Source of the DNA: Toxoplasma gondii ME49 | Lineage: Eukaryota; Apicomplexa; Conoidasida; Eucoccidiorida; Sarcocystidae | Direction of reading: 5' to 3' | DNA: 64,000 bases | Assembly: GCF_000006565.2 (NCBI RefSeq) | Contig: NC_031480.1 | Coordinates: 6,131,170 to 6,195,169 of the forward strand | In this document: positions 43,601 to 54,500 of the stretch, one piece after another | How the letters are laid out: each line of letters opens with the position of its first letter | Numbering within the stretch: the stretch's first letter is position 1 | Program-made: the position numbers and the translations under genes | The notes under the pieces: model-generated | The model's database searches: none | What the model saw: only the letters and a program-made list of their open reading frames with translations | Told to the model about the DNA's origin: nothing

Positions 43601-44522
43601 AGGGAAACATGGTGTGCAGTTCAATTAAAAAGGCGAGAAGTAAAGAAATAGTTCATCTAAATTGATCAACCAATATGTAAAGAACATGTTTACCCACATT
43701 TTAAGCTGATACCACTCGAACGTCTATTTTTTTCGCAACAGAAACTCCCGGTGGAGTCCGTGTTTGGGTAGTCTCTCCTTCCTAGGGCTAGTCTGCACGG
43801 AATAGACGTATCGGAATTTTTGACTTTGAATAGATAGGATGCACACGACAGTAGCGCATTTGCTGTGAGCTAAGCAGACAAGACGAAAATGCGAAGATGC
43901 AAGTTCACTCAGCAGACAGACAGGGAAAGAGTCCAAGTAACAAAAAGGAGAGGAAAATATTAAAATGGAGCAACGGACGGACGCGTCGCATCAGTGGGCG
44001 AGGAGGAAGGATCGAAATATTTGAGGCACTTTTCAGAGTGCGTCCGGGGAAAGAAAGCAAGTAGAGCGGGACGACTGCAAGATGTCGTGGGGGCGGGTGG
44101 GCGACTAGAGAACGAGAAATGTCGAGGGAGAAGAAAGCTATTCGCCTGGAGAGGGCTCCACCTCGTTTTCTTCGCAGTTCACTCACCGTCATCGAAGGCC
44201 ACTCCACTTTGTGACTGAGAACTGCGGAGTAGTGGAGTGCGGCGTTCTTCCTCCAGATCATGTGTCTCTCGTCTAAGCTGTACGAGCACCCGGAGACGGG
44301 GCCGGGGTCGCACGCGTCCTCAGGCTTCCCCAGAGGCTCGCTGGCGCCGAAGCCCGAGGCAGGAAAAGTGGAGGAGGCACTTTTTCGCCGACCTGCGGCA
44401 TCGTTAGAAGGATAGCCGCGCGAGTCTGCAGAGGCGGCAGAGGGGAAAGCAGCTGGAAGGCCAGACTGGCTGCTAGAGCCTGTCTCCTCCAACGACGCGC
44501 AGTCGTCGTCGAAGAGCGACAT
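40691..44522 (-). CDS. RBBP4/MSI1-type WD40 histone-binding protein (4 exons, about 697 aa)
   Basis: Exons read from the sequence: 44522-44187, 43358-43148, 42672-42415 and 41979-40691. All are GT-AG with consistent phases (0, 1, 1). Exon 1 ends in LDERHMIWRKNAALHY and KVEWPSMT, the histone H4-binding helix signature of the CAF1-p55/RBBP4/MSI1 family. Exon 2 has HRLLLGTCTNGEEKNYLTIA, the first blade. Exon 3 has HMPQNAFNIVTIN, equivalent to the family RYMPQN segment. Exon 4 carries WD repeats: TGLVSLWDL (near 315), DGALRVFDMRQ (near 400), GLVSLFDLR (near 488), ADGDVVLWEL (near 530), and the terminal VSDFAWCSE and DNRVQIWQ. Family members are subunits of chromatin assembly, deacetylase and Polycomb complexes. 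At about 697 aa it exceeds the usual 420-430 because of Ser/Glu-rich insertions between blades. The first ATG (MSLFDDDC) starts the frame. The exact paralogue type is uncertain. Confidence 0.86.
43437..43690. repeat. Degenerate tandem repeat, about 35-40 bp unit, in intron 1 of the RBBP4-like gene
   Basis: Six to seven diverged units share a core like TTCATTTAAATTACGAGAGA followed by TAACAAGGGAAA. Examples start near 43487 (CTCAAATTAACG), 43509, 43545, 43577, 43618 and 43652. The A/T-rich patch differs from the GC-richer surroundings. Confidence 0.6.
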
Positions 44523-47500
44523 AGTGGGTCGGGAAGTCACCGTCTCTCAGGTGTGCTCGAGGATCGACTTGAGTGTTCAGATGGACGTAAAACCAAATCC
44601 TTGAGAGTACATCAAAGGAAGCAGAGACCGGAGCGGAGGAGAGATGCTTTCGTTCCGCGGAAGCTCTTCACAGAGCAGAAACATTATCACAAAGGAGAAA
44701 CAACCTTTTCACCACGCCCTTCTCGCTAGAAGGGAACGGACGACCAGGGGCAGAAGCAAGAACAAGCGGGGACAAGCAACGAAGAAAGAATTTAAGCCTG
44801 ACGACAGGACCGTCTGCTCGTCAACAATGAACCCGTCATCGCTCATCTCGCGGTGCGTCCGAGAAAGACATTTGGGCAGCACGGGGAGATATAATGGTGT
44901 TGGAGGAAACGAAGAGAGACCGAAGGAGAGGAAGGCTCAGAGCAATGCACAAAGACAGGAAGCGAAGGAAATCGGAAACGGGAACCGAGGGCAAGCCTCC
45001 GGTAGTGAAAGTCGAGAGCACGTCAGGAGAGTGGCTAAGCGAAAGAATACGTTCGCATGCACAGACGGAGTGGACAAGGCACTGATCTGGATTCGAAAGT
45101 CGAAAACAGATCAAGACACCTTGAGGAAGTGCATGCTTGATAAGAAACAGACCACATTCAGTAGCCGACTGACAGGGGAGCTAGGGGGGCAGGAATCGCG
45201 GCAGTTTGACGGACGAGCGATCAAGAGACGAAAAGGGACGGAAGAAACACGCGGCAAAGGAAGCCGTGTGTTTATACAGTTATCTGTTTCCTGAAATCGG
45301 CTCTCCTCTAAATGATCGGGACGCGCCAGGAGTGCCCGGACGACGGATGCTCGTCGGATTCGAGGTAGAGGCGGCATTCACCGCAGAAAAGGGACCGGCT
45401 GAACCTTAAGAAAAGCAGCCACATGCAGCGAAAAGAAAGTGCGTAAACAGGCTGAAGAGGATAAGCAGAAGCCGAAACTCGCGTCAAGAAGAAGGTAGCA
45501 AAGGAATTTGACTTGCTGCTACACCGGTGACGTAGTCATGTGTGAACTGGACGTTGCGAGAGACGCCAATGCATGTGCAGAGGTATGCAAGGTATCGGTC
45601 GACAAAGCAGGAGTATTTCGCCGACGCACACGGCTTTGACTTAAATAAAATGAGGGAAGGCGAGGAGACATGGCAAGAATGCGAGAAATAAACCCGAAGA
45701 AAAGAAACCAGACACGGCTCAGCGTTTGTGCACACTTGCCACAGGTCTGGCTGCCCGATGGCGGACTGTACGTACAGCTCACGCGGCAGAGGCGCCGCAG
45801 AAGGAAAGTTGCCGGAACAGGGTTTTACAGGAAAGGAATTAAACATGGTGACTAGCAGCCGGCGAGAAACAAAGGGAGGTCAGGACAAGAACAAGCGATG
45901 GAGAATCTCGCTTTCTCCCCCCTACGCGGTGGGAGGAGGGGTGTTCATCGAAAACACGTGACCGCTGAGAGGGTGGGCAAGCAAGATGCGGTTGCCAGTC
46001 AGACACAAGCGGCGCCAGAAGCCTGGCAGAAGTAGAAAACCCGCCGTAGATCTTCGGCTCTTCAGTTCACCCTTCGAAACGAAGTGTCGAACGACTCGTG
46101 CACGGCGGTTGGCCGTTATAACAATGGTCTTGGAGAGGCGCACAGAAAGCAGATATGTTATCAACGAAGACTGGCAGACACAATTTGCCTGGTTCTGAGT
46201 AAAGGGGCACATATGCGGTTTCTTGCGGGAAAACAGGATCTTGTTTGGAGCAGCTGCATCAATGAATCCATACCCCGCTTCCGTGGAGGCTTTGCTGCAC
46301 CTCACGAAAGTAGGTCAATGCCGTTCGAGGACTCCCTCGAAAAAATTAGTTTATATAATCCTAGGAATCTCTTAGAATGTGTAACAGGGAGTCTAGCTTC
46401 AGTTGTTATCTGATTGGGATTGCATCCCTGGTGACTTATATTAGGGTTCTTCTCAATGGGAGCACAGTTCCCTGGTATCCAATCCAGTGCTCCGCCTTGG
46501 GCACGGAAACTAAGCCACAGCTCAACGCCATTCCTACAGGTACTAAAGACTTTAATTGGTTAGGTACCTATATGGCTAGTCGTAATACTAGACGAACGGT
46601 AGATCTATGGGCTGCCCTTGGTTCTATTCTTCAATTTACTCTAGGAGGTAGAAGAGGTGTAGTTATGAGGCGAACAATGCTCTTGATGATGGAACAAGAT
46701 GTGGTGTACAAGCAAGAGGTTAGCACCGTTCGAGACCCTTAAGAATCTGACACGTGTCACCGGAATATAGCCTTTTCGGGGCGCAGCGGCCAGCCAGTGA
46801 ATTGCATTAAGACGTGGCACCCGGTTTTTTTTCAAACTCCGGAGCCGTCAAGATGAACTTACGAGATGGCATTGAATTATATGCAAGGCGACTCTTCGTT
46901 GGCGTCAAGTGAGTCCATTTCATGCTTACCGTAGGAACCGTTCTTCAATCAACCAAGTGGGCGAAAGGAATCGAGAGATGACAGAGTATTCCGTTTTCTG
47001 TGTTGCCGTAAGCAGGTTACAACCTTCGAAGTGTAGAAGCGCGGTGCATAGCTAATTGAGTTAACGGAAGTAATCTAAAAATGAAACATTTTTGGTTGTT
47101 TGTGATCTTGCATCCCGGACTCTGTAAAAGCGACAAAGGCAGAGCACTGGATTCACTGGATTGTACACCTAGGGAACTGCCATACCATTAATAAGCACCG
47201 TAATGCACTCTCCACGCATGCAACACCCATAAGAGAAAAACTGAAGCTAGAGTCTTTTACTCCAGGGGTAAAACCGGCCCGCACCGGAGTGTCATTCCCT
47301 TAGCATACATCAGCCACAAGACTTTGATACCGCCAGCCGTTGTATTGCTTGGTAACGTTTCTGTGGATGTCAGCGAATGTTTGCGTGTCCTTGATTCTTA
47401 CTCAGCGGTGCGGTTTCTCCAACAAAAAGGGAGTTGTTTAGGATAAGACGGGCGCACCCTATGCACCGACCACGACACGGGTACCCACTGAAACAATCGG

Positions 47501-48898
47501 CGTCGGTGTGAAGCTGATTTAATGCTGACCCATCTAGAAAGCCTCCAAGATACAAATCGAGACATTTAAGCGGCGGTTCTTCTTGCATGCCGCTTGTCAG
47601 TGTGGTTCCACACTTTAATAGACATTGCAGGTCCTTGCGTGCGTGGAAGTAAAAGCGCCGTTTCGCTACGGAAGTCACATAGTTCCCAGATTCCCAAAAC
47701 AGGCAGCCTAGCGTTAACCAGATTCACGCACGTTTTCGGACAGAGATTCACACAGCTAGCAAAGAAGACGACACAACAACAGATGACCCCGCCGCAGGGA
47801 AATTCTCCGTTCCACCGGAGCGTCGCCTGTGACACGCACCAGTAATCCGCAGGTGTTCCCCACATGTTCTATTACCGTTTTCCAGTTTCCACGCAAAATG
47901 TGAGAGTTCTGTGCCTTATTTTCCAGCGAGAAGGTACGGTTCTGCCCTCGACGCACACTTGCAGTATATCAACATATCGCATCTAATTGCACTCGCCGTA
48001 CATATTCACCTCTGTACAAACAATCATCAAACCATGCCTCACGCGTAAGATATTTTAGTAGCATTACACATTCTTACAATAAACCACTCTGAAAAGAATC
48101 CCTGACATCTGATATCTGCGCTCGGCGGACACGCTTCATCTAACACGTGAAATACTATCACCTTTTCGATTTGCTCTGATCGCTCTAAAAATATTCACAT
48201 TGCAACGAGACGGCCACCAACAGATGTGTAGCTGACCAAAGTTGGTCTTGTCTGTCATGCATTCCTTTTGTTCTGAGGTTGCTCCGTAGTGGTTCTCTTC
48301 GGGCGTGTGACATTGCCACAGAAACGAGAGTTTTTTGCCCGAACTACCAAATACGTAGAACTTTAGATTAGTATACTTTTCTAATGAGTTGGGGCTGTGT
48401 AAACGGATTCTAAGTAAAGATTTGAAACTGGTCAGCAGCCTACCGGGATCGATGCCAAGTTGTGGTAACTGTGGTTCCAACAGTGCGGCAGCCTTTTATC
48501 CCGACCACAAAGAGAACGCTGACGGAGTTCTAAGGTTCACGGAAAACGGGGCTAAAAGAGAAAAGGGACGGAAAGGAAAGAACGGATCTTGAGCGAAACG
48601 TGCCTTTTGATAGGAAGCTTGAGGCAGCCGGTGTCGTCCGCCGCTGCCACGACTTCCGCGCATGCAGTCGTGGAAAACTTGGAGTATCGACATGAGTCAA
48701 GCAGCTCCGAAGCCGGCGCAAAGGCCCAGAGGAAATCCAAACCACTTCAATGGCACATTTCCAAACAATCGTTGTTTCAAAGAAGAAATCTTCTCTTGAG
48801 CTGAGTCCCACTGTCTGTTCCGAGTTCCATCGCCGTGCCTTTCGCCGCGTTCCTATACGCCTAGCTCTTCCCCCGCAGTTTTCCCGTCGTTCCCGAAG
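44523..48898. other. Divergent intergenic region between RBBP4-like gene and NOP10
   Basis: The first kilobase upstream of the RBBP4-like gene is purine-rich (GA) on the plus strand. A 216-codon plus frame at 44644-45294 has only low-complexity basic composition, and I do not call it. A decayed cox1 insertion lies at 46376-46740. The remaining 2 kb before NOP10 shows nothing recognisable. Confidence 0.5.
46376..46740 (+). pseudogene. Nuclear insertion of mitochondrial cox1 (NUMT), decayed
   Basis: An open frame reads IPTGTKDFNWLGTYMASRNT, then TVDLWAALGSIL and FTLGGRRGVVM. It aligns with the part of apicomplexan cytochrome c oxidase subunit I after the HH(M/x)Y motif (family IPTGTKxFNW, FTFGGTTGV). 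Just upstream, NGSTVPWYPIQCSALGTETK lines up residue for residue with the GSxVWGHHMYTVGLETDTK segment, but the copper-ligand histidines are replaced. A stretch between ETK and the IPTGTK block is missing. There is no start codon context, the catalytic residues are lost, and the surroundings are nuclear. Such insertions are abundant in Toxoplasma-clade nuclear genomes. The 5' boundary is uncertain by some tens of bases. Confidence 0.78.
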
Positions 48899-49835
48899 AT
48901 GTACCTCCGATACTACACCGACGAACAGGGCAAGCGGGTCTACACTCTGAAGGTACGTTTTTGCTAACGAAGAGCATTTTGGGATTCATATGCTCTTTGT
49001 GGCTCGACGGTTTCAAAGTTAACGCCTTCCTCGCTCTGTAGAAACCGGGATGCTGGTAGTTAAGGGCATGCATGATCAGTTAGAAGTTCACTGGAGACCA
49101 GCAGCCTAATATTATTGAACTGTCATATTAAACGTGGTCTTTTTGCAGTGCTGTCTGGAGGCTTGATGGATTGTTCTGTCTCACTTGCAAAGAATTGTTT
49201 CTCGGTTTCGTCGCATCCCTCATGAAGGGGAGCAATGGTACTCCCTGGGGGACCCTCGGGAAAATTTGGGATTTGGCCTGCATACACTAAAGACAAGGCT
49301 AAATGACCGTCTTTTCTGGTCTAGACAGTGGACAGGATGATTCGGAGAAACTTTTCAAGGCTTGACTATGTTTGGATGGCATATTACTTCATTCGCATAC
49401 CACCTTCTTCTGTTTTCTCACTCGACTAGCGATGCGAACTTGTTGACAGCGACATACACTCCCGCGGACTTCTTTTCATATGCAGATACGCGTACGTTTC
49501 CTTGACTGGTTGATTGCACATGTGTAGTTTTTATGCTCATGGCTAAACGCGCCTATCGGGAGTGCTGTGATACTAACCGTAGTCGCCATCCCCTTTCAGC
49601 CCACCTGCCACGCCGGTCGCGCTGTGCTTTCTTGCATATAATTATCATGCAAATGCGTTCTTTCCATCGGCCACTTTTTGCTGTCTTTTTGCAGACGCAT
49701 GCGCCGGATGGGACCCCCACCCTTTCAGCTCACCCGCCCCGCTTCTCGCCAGACGACAAGTACAGCGCAGAGCGTGTTGCTCTGAAACGCCGGTTCAAGC
49801 TGTTACCGACACAGCAGCCGGCACCGGAGTTCTGA
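48899..49835 (+). CDS. NOP10: NOP10, H/ACA ribonucleoprotein subunit (2 exons, 64 aa)
   Basis: Exon 1 is 48899-48952 ([18 protein letters not shown]) followed by donor GTACGT. Exon 2 is 49695-49835 after a CTTTTTGCAG acceptor ([20 protein letters not shown], then [20 protein letters not shown] and PAPEF). The phase-0 junction gives a 64-residue protein, the usual eukaryotic NOP10 length. All family hallmarks are present: the YYxxEQGxRVYTLK start, [18 protein letters not shown] core, the basic helix and the LLPTQQP end. NOP10 is a small structural subunit that binds the catalytic pseudouridine synthase in box H/ACA snoRNPs, which act in rRNA pseudouridylation and telomerase RNA stability in the nucleolus. 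The intron is 742 bp. No plausible alternative. Confidence 0.96.
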
Positions 49836-50513
49836 GTTGTTTTCTTGAGCCCGGACACTTGAAACGTGCAAAGATGTGACTTGCTTGTTTCGGGAATAAA
49901 CGAAACGTGTAGCAGGGGTTGTGTAGACATGCTGGTTCCCTCGTTTTTGGACTGGAAGGCGCCGTGTAGTGTAATGCGGTAGGGACCGTGTTGGGTGTAG
50001 ATGGCGTTGGGAGCGTTTTGCGACTGCTGAAGGGAATGAAGGAGAAAACACGATTTTTCCTCGTTAACAACTGTTTAAGATACCCACTTATGTACACTCA
50101 ACGTATACTGGCACTGTTCTAAAACTCGACTGGAAGTTGCAGTCAGAAAAACCCGTGTCGAGGGACTAGGGTGAGACCCGTTTTGTTGCGCCTGCATGAA
50201 TGACTCTATAGAGACATTTGACAGGATGTTTAGAACCAGAAAAAAGTTAAACAATTACTGTACCGTGCAGCAAGGCAAAGCTCAATACCTCAGACTCTAG
50301 AGAGACAATACCGGGATTGTCACTCTTCTGTATTATCTTTTTTTTAACGCCAGTATGCGCTCCTCGTCAGCACTTCAACTTGCAGCAAACACCCAGAGGG
50401 ATTTCCGGCGCTTCTGCCACAAGAAATTCAGACGAAGCGAAACGAATACTCCAAGTACTAAATAGATGCCCATCCTGCAAGAATCCGATCCATGTATTCC
50501 TTACAGACAAGCG

Positions 50514-50590
50514 TTAGGAAGGAGACTACCAAAGTGCGTTTCACGATGCCTGTACAGCCTGTTTCTCCGAAACGATATGGTTTCGGTTGT
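50514..50590 (+). repeat. Dispersed repeat, copy A
   Basis: TTAGGAAGGAGACTACCAAA is shared exactly with 57870-57889. Similarity continues for about 60 bases (TGTACAGCCTGT versus TGTACAGCTTGT; ATGGTTTCGG versus TTGGTTCCGG). Identity of the element unknown. Confidence 0.5.
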
Positions 50591-51217
50591 TCGGGAAACG
50601 GTGTGCGTTCCAAGAACATTGCACAAACAAGTTTCGGCGGGAATGTTTCTTGCCACCTTGCCATAGGAAAATGCATGCTTCTCCCCGGGGAGAAAATGCG
50701 TGACACAAAGTCTTCGACACCCTGCTTACAGAAGAAACCGGAACGGGTGTCGACAAGAGATTTCGCTTTTTGGCTCCTTCCAGATTTTCTGGTGTTCAAG
50801 GAGAAAACCTGCCACACAATCACCACCCTGAAGCCTCCCTGCGATGGCAGTTTCCGAATAATTTCACCCTTTCAACGGTAGCGTCTTGCCACGAAAGGCT
50901 TTCATGAGGCCAGAGAACTGAGAATGGAACTACTCCCGGAGTAAACCCAGCGAGGACGATGTGATACCACGCATAAAGCAGCAAACTATGGAAATAACAA
51001 ACCCCTTTCTACTTTTCCGATCTTCCGTCTACATCAAGCGGCCTACAGCCGTTACTGGCGTTAACATCTTGGCATATGCAAACGATTTACCGGCGCTAAC
51101 AAATTCCACCCGCTGTTCCGCAGTTCCCTTACACGTATATTTGCAGCGAGACTGAGACATCTATGAACACAAATATGTAAAAAATTGGACTTGGTACACG
51201 TAATTATACTCGTTGAC

Positions 51218-51242
51218 ATATATATATATATATATATATATA
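51218..51242. repeat. TA microsatellite
   Basis: About 12 uninterrupted TA units, close to the 3' end of the TUTase gene. Confidence 0.95.
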
Positions 51243-51555
51243 CATATGGTCGTGACACACATATGCCGTCAACCTTGACCATCGACTAGAGCCAGTGAGT
51301 GTACGCATACTTGAATCGTGGGTTTGTTGGCCGTCGTTCGTCGTGTTCAGGCTCGTTTTCCCCATCTGAGCTTCCGGAAAAAACCGACCATCCTCTCTGT
51401 CTAGAAGCTTGTCTCACAGACCGCCGTAAAAAACGTGAAAACTTCCCCTTCTCTGGTGTAGTATCGAATGCAACAAAGTTGTACGGGTTTATACTTTGAA
51501 TCGCTCTCTCTGCCAAATACACGTCTATTGTGTGCTTGTGTCAACCTTCTGGGCT

Positions 51556-54500
51556 TTAAACGTGCCTAGGGACAGTATCAGTCTGCAATTCGCGCTGTCG
51601 GTAAACTGGTAGACGTTTGTTGGGCCCGAAGGGGCGTGTGTGCCCGGTTGCATGCGCTTCCGTTGACAGAGGCATGTGGTTCGGAGATATGTTATTCGCA
51701 CCTCGCCCCCCGCAGCGATAATCTGTGTCTTCGTGAACGATGGCTCTTCGCGCCTCGGCTTCTTGCCACGCCTGGACCGCTAGCCAGGGTCTCGGGCGCC
51801 GCTGTCTGCTCTCCTCAGCTAGCTGTGTCTGCAGCGAGACATAGCTACCTGGCGCGCGTGCTCCGGCACGGGCGCGGTCGCCCTCCGGCCGCTGGGAGGC
51901 GAGCGAAGACAGCGAAGAAATCGCTGAGACAGGCTGGTTCTGAGTCGAGCCCTGCGGCGCGTTGAACTGAGAAGAGTTCCGCCGTCTCCAAGGGTCGACG
52001 GCCACTGCATGCGCAGCCAGGACTCTTCGGTTCGCAGACTCCTGGAAGTGTGGCGCGGGGCCTTGCCCTGGAAACGAGGAGCCGCGATCCCTCTCGGCTC
52101 TCGCAGGTCGCTGCTGTTTGCCTTCGCCCTTCTTGCTTCTGTCGCCTTCTCTGCTTCTCTGCGTCATCTGAGAAATTTCGTCGGGGGTCAACGAGAGCGG
52201 CGCGAAACCCTGAGTTCGCCAGCACTCCGTTTCTGACTCCGTTTTTCTCAGTGTCTTACCCCGGCGATTCCCACCCTCTCGTCCTGTCTCGCCCTGCGCC
52301 CCCATCACCAAACTCGCCTCCTCTGTCTCATGGCTCTCGTGCTCCTCATCTCGCTGTTCTCCTGTCACACGAGACTCTTCTGTTTGATACCTGACGTGGA
52401 CCCGCCTGTAGGCCCGCACCAGTCTCTTGCTGATGAGTCTCCAAGCCAAGTCACCCTGTTCCTCGGCGCGAAGAAGCGTCGCTGCAGGCGGATGAGAAAC
52501 CCAAGGCAGCTGTGGCCGCGACCGCTCGGCGAAACGCATGCGTCGGACCTCCTGGCGCCGCTGATGAGGGGTCAGCGTCTGCTTGTCTTCCTTCGCCGGA
52601 TGCGGGCCGTAGGAAGGAGACGGAGTGGAGAAAGAAGGCAACGGTTCTGCGCCCCGGTCGGCTGCAGCGGTGCCTGGAGCCTCTCGCGCCTGCTCTTTGA
52701 GACCGTGACTGTCCCCTTTGTTCGCATCCACTTGCCTCCTGATTTCGCCCTCTGGACCCTTGACGGCTGCTGGGTGGTTCGGTGACTGCTGCGGCTCTCC
52801 CTTCCTCACGTCAGCAGCCTCAGCGACTCGAAAGGCCTCAAACAGAGGCGGAGGTAAGACGCCGCGCGGAGCCACCGAGCGGCCAGCAGGGCCCTTCGAG
52901 GGCGAAACTCCACAAAGAGGCAAAGGAAGAGCCAGAGTCCATCCTTCGCTTGAGGTGATGGCTGTCGCACGCAGCAACTCGTAAGCCACGAGTTCGCTTC
53001 CAGAGTGGTACGTGCCTGAAGAAAAGTGAAAAACGACAGTGAAAATGGAGTTAGGAGAAAAGAGGGAAAGATGGGGGGAGACCGAGAAAACAACTGAAGA
53101 GAGACGCTTCACATGCAAGAGCGCCGACGACTGTGAGAGCAGACAAGGAAATCTACACTAGATGACGACACGACATAAAAGGGAAGCGAAGAAAGAGCAG
53201 ACTGACGGGAGACGAAGATCTTCAAGATCGGAACCAGAAGTAATCCAACTCGTAGTATATACTCCCCAGAAAAAGCTTATAATGATCTTGTCTCCGGGAC
53301 GATTCATACAACCAGTATATGCCGGCCTGATCACACTAGCATCTGAGTAATCGTTTTCTCCCGCCGTTGATACAAGTGAAAAGCATTAAGAATAAAGGAC
53401 TCAGCACCGACAATGCATCCATTTGGTTTGTGTGAAGTATCTCCTTCATCGGCATCTTGTGTTTTCCTCTGACTTTCTTCCAGTTTCCAACAGAGACCTA
53501 CCGAGCGTCCTGTGGGCCTCGAAGGGATCTTGAATCGCAAAGAGTCGTCGACGGTAGAGCCAGTCGACGCTTCGCGGGTGTGGGCCCTGCGACCCCAGTC
53601 CTCCGCCTTCATCGAGGCCGGCTTCACCTTCTTCTTCTTCTTGTTCTCCCTCTTCTTCTTCTTTTCCAAAAGCACCCTCTTCTCTCTCTTGCTCTCTTTC
53701 ACAACAGTCTGCGTGTTCTCTCTCTTGCTCTGCTTTACGACGTCCTTCTTCTTCTCTCTCCTGTACTCTTCTACGGCATCCCCGCGCTGGAGCAGAGGCC
53801 CACACCTGGGCCGCAGCTAAAACAGCTGCCGTTTCTGTCTCAGGCTCTTGAACAGAGGCTGCTGGCTGTTGAGAGTCTCCGTTTGCCTCCTCGTGTTCGC
53901 TGCGGTCTGCGGCGTTCTGTTTCTTGCCTTTTTTCGCTCTCGAGCCGACACCCTTCAGCCACGGGAGGTCCGGCGCGCCGGGCAGAGGGACGCTGAAGTA
54001 GGTTGTCTTAGCGAGCGGCAGCAGCGGCGCTCGGCGAATGTCGACGATGTTCTGGAAGCTGTTGAACTGCAGCGTGTAGAATCTGGGAGGAAACACAGAG
54101 AAAAAGCCAGCGAGCGCAGCTCAGCAAAGATGTGCACGAACTATGCCCAGGTGCCAGCACCAGCGCTGACAACCAGCTCTAAAGAGAAACACACAAAACC
54201 ATCTCTCGAAGAAAGGCAGAAAAAGGAAAGACCACACAAAACTGTTCACACTGCGGCTTGTAAAGCTGACAGGCGAGAGAGAGATGTACTGAGGGGTGCG
54301 TGCTTCTCGCTAAAAGGGAAGAACGTTTCTGGTCTCACAAACGAGAGGCTCTGTTCACTGTCCTTGGTTCTTTCTAATTACTTGACAGGGACAACAGAAA
54401 CACCACTACGTATATGCCTGCGCGTCCTACGAAACGTCGCTGCACTCTCTGTCGCATCGCCTCACCTGAAGAAGGCCCTGAAAAGGTCCACGAGAGAAAG

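Larger units (their letters stand above)
49836..51555. other. Convergent intergenic region between NOP10 and the TUTase gene
   Basis: It holds 3' flanks of both genes. A plus frame at 50492-50881 has no recognisable homology. The segment 50514-50590 is related to 57870-57950 in a TUTase intron. A TA microsatellite lies at 51218-51242. Confidence 0.5.

Noticed and set aside
44644..45294. 216-codon plus-strand frame upstream of the RBBP4-like gene
   Set aside because: Basic low-complexity sequence in a GA-rich promoter region, with no recognisable motif.
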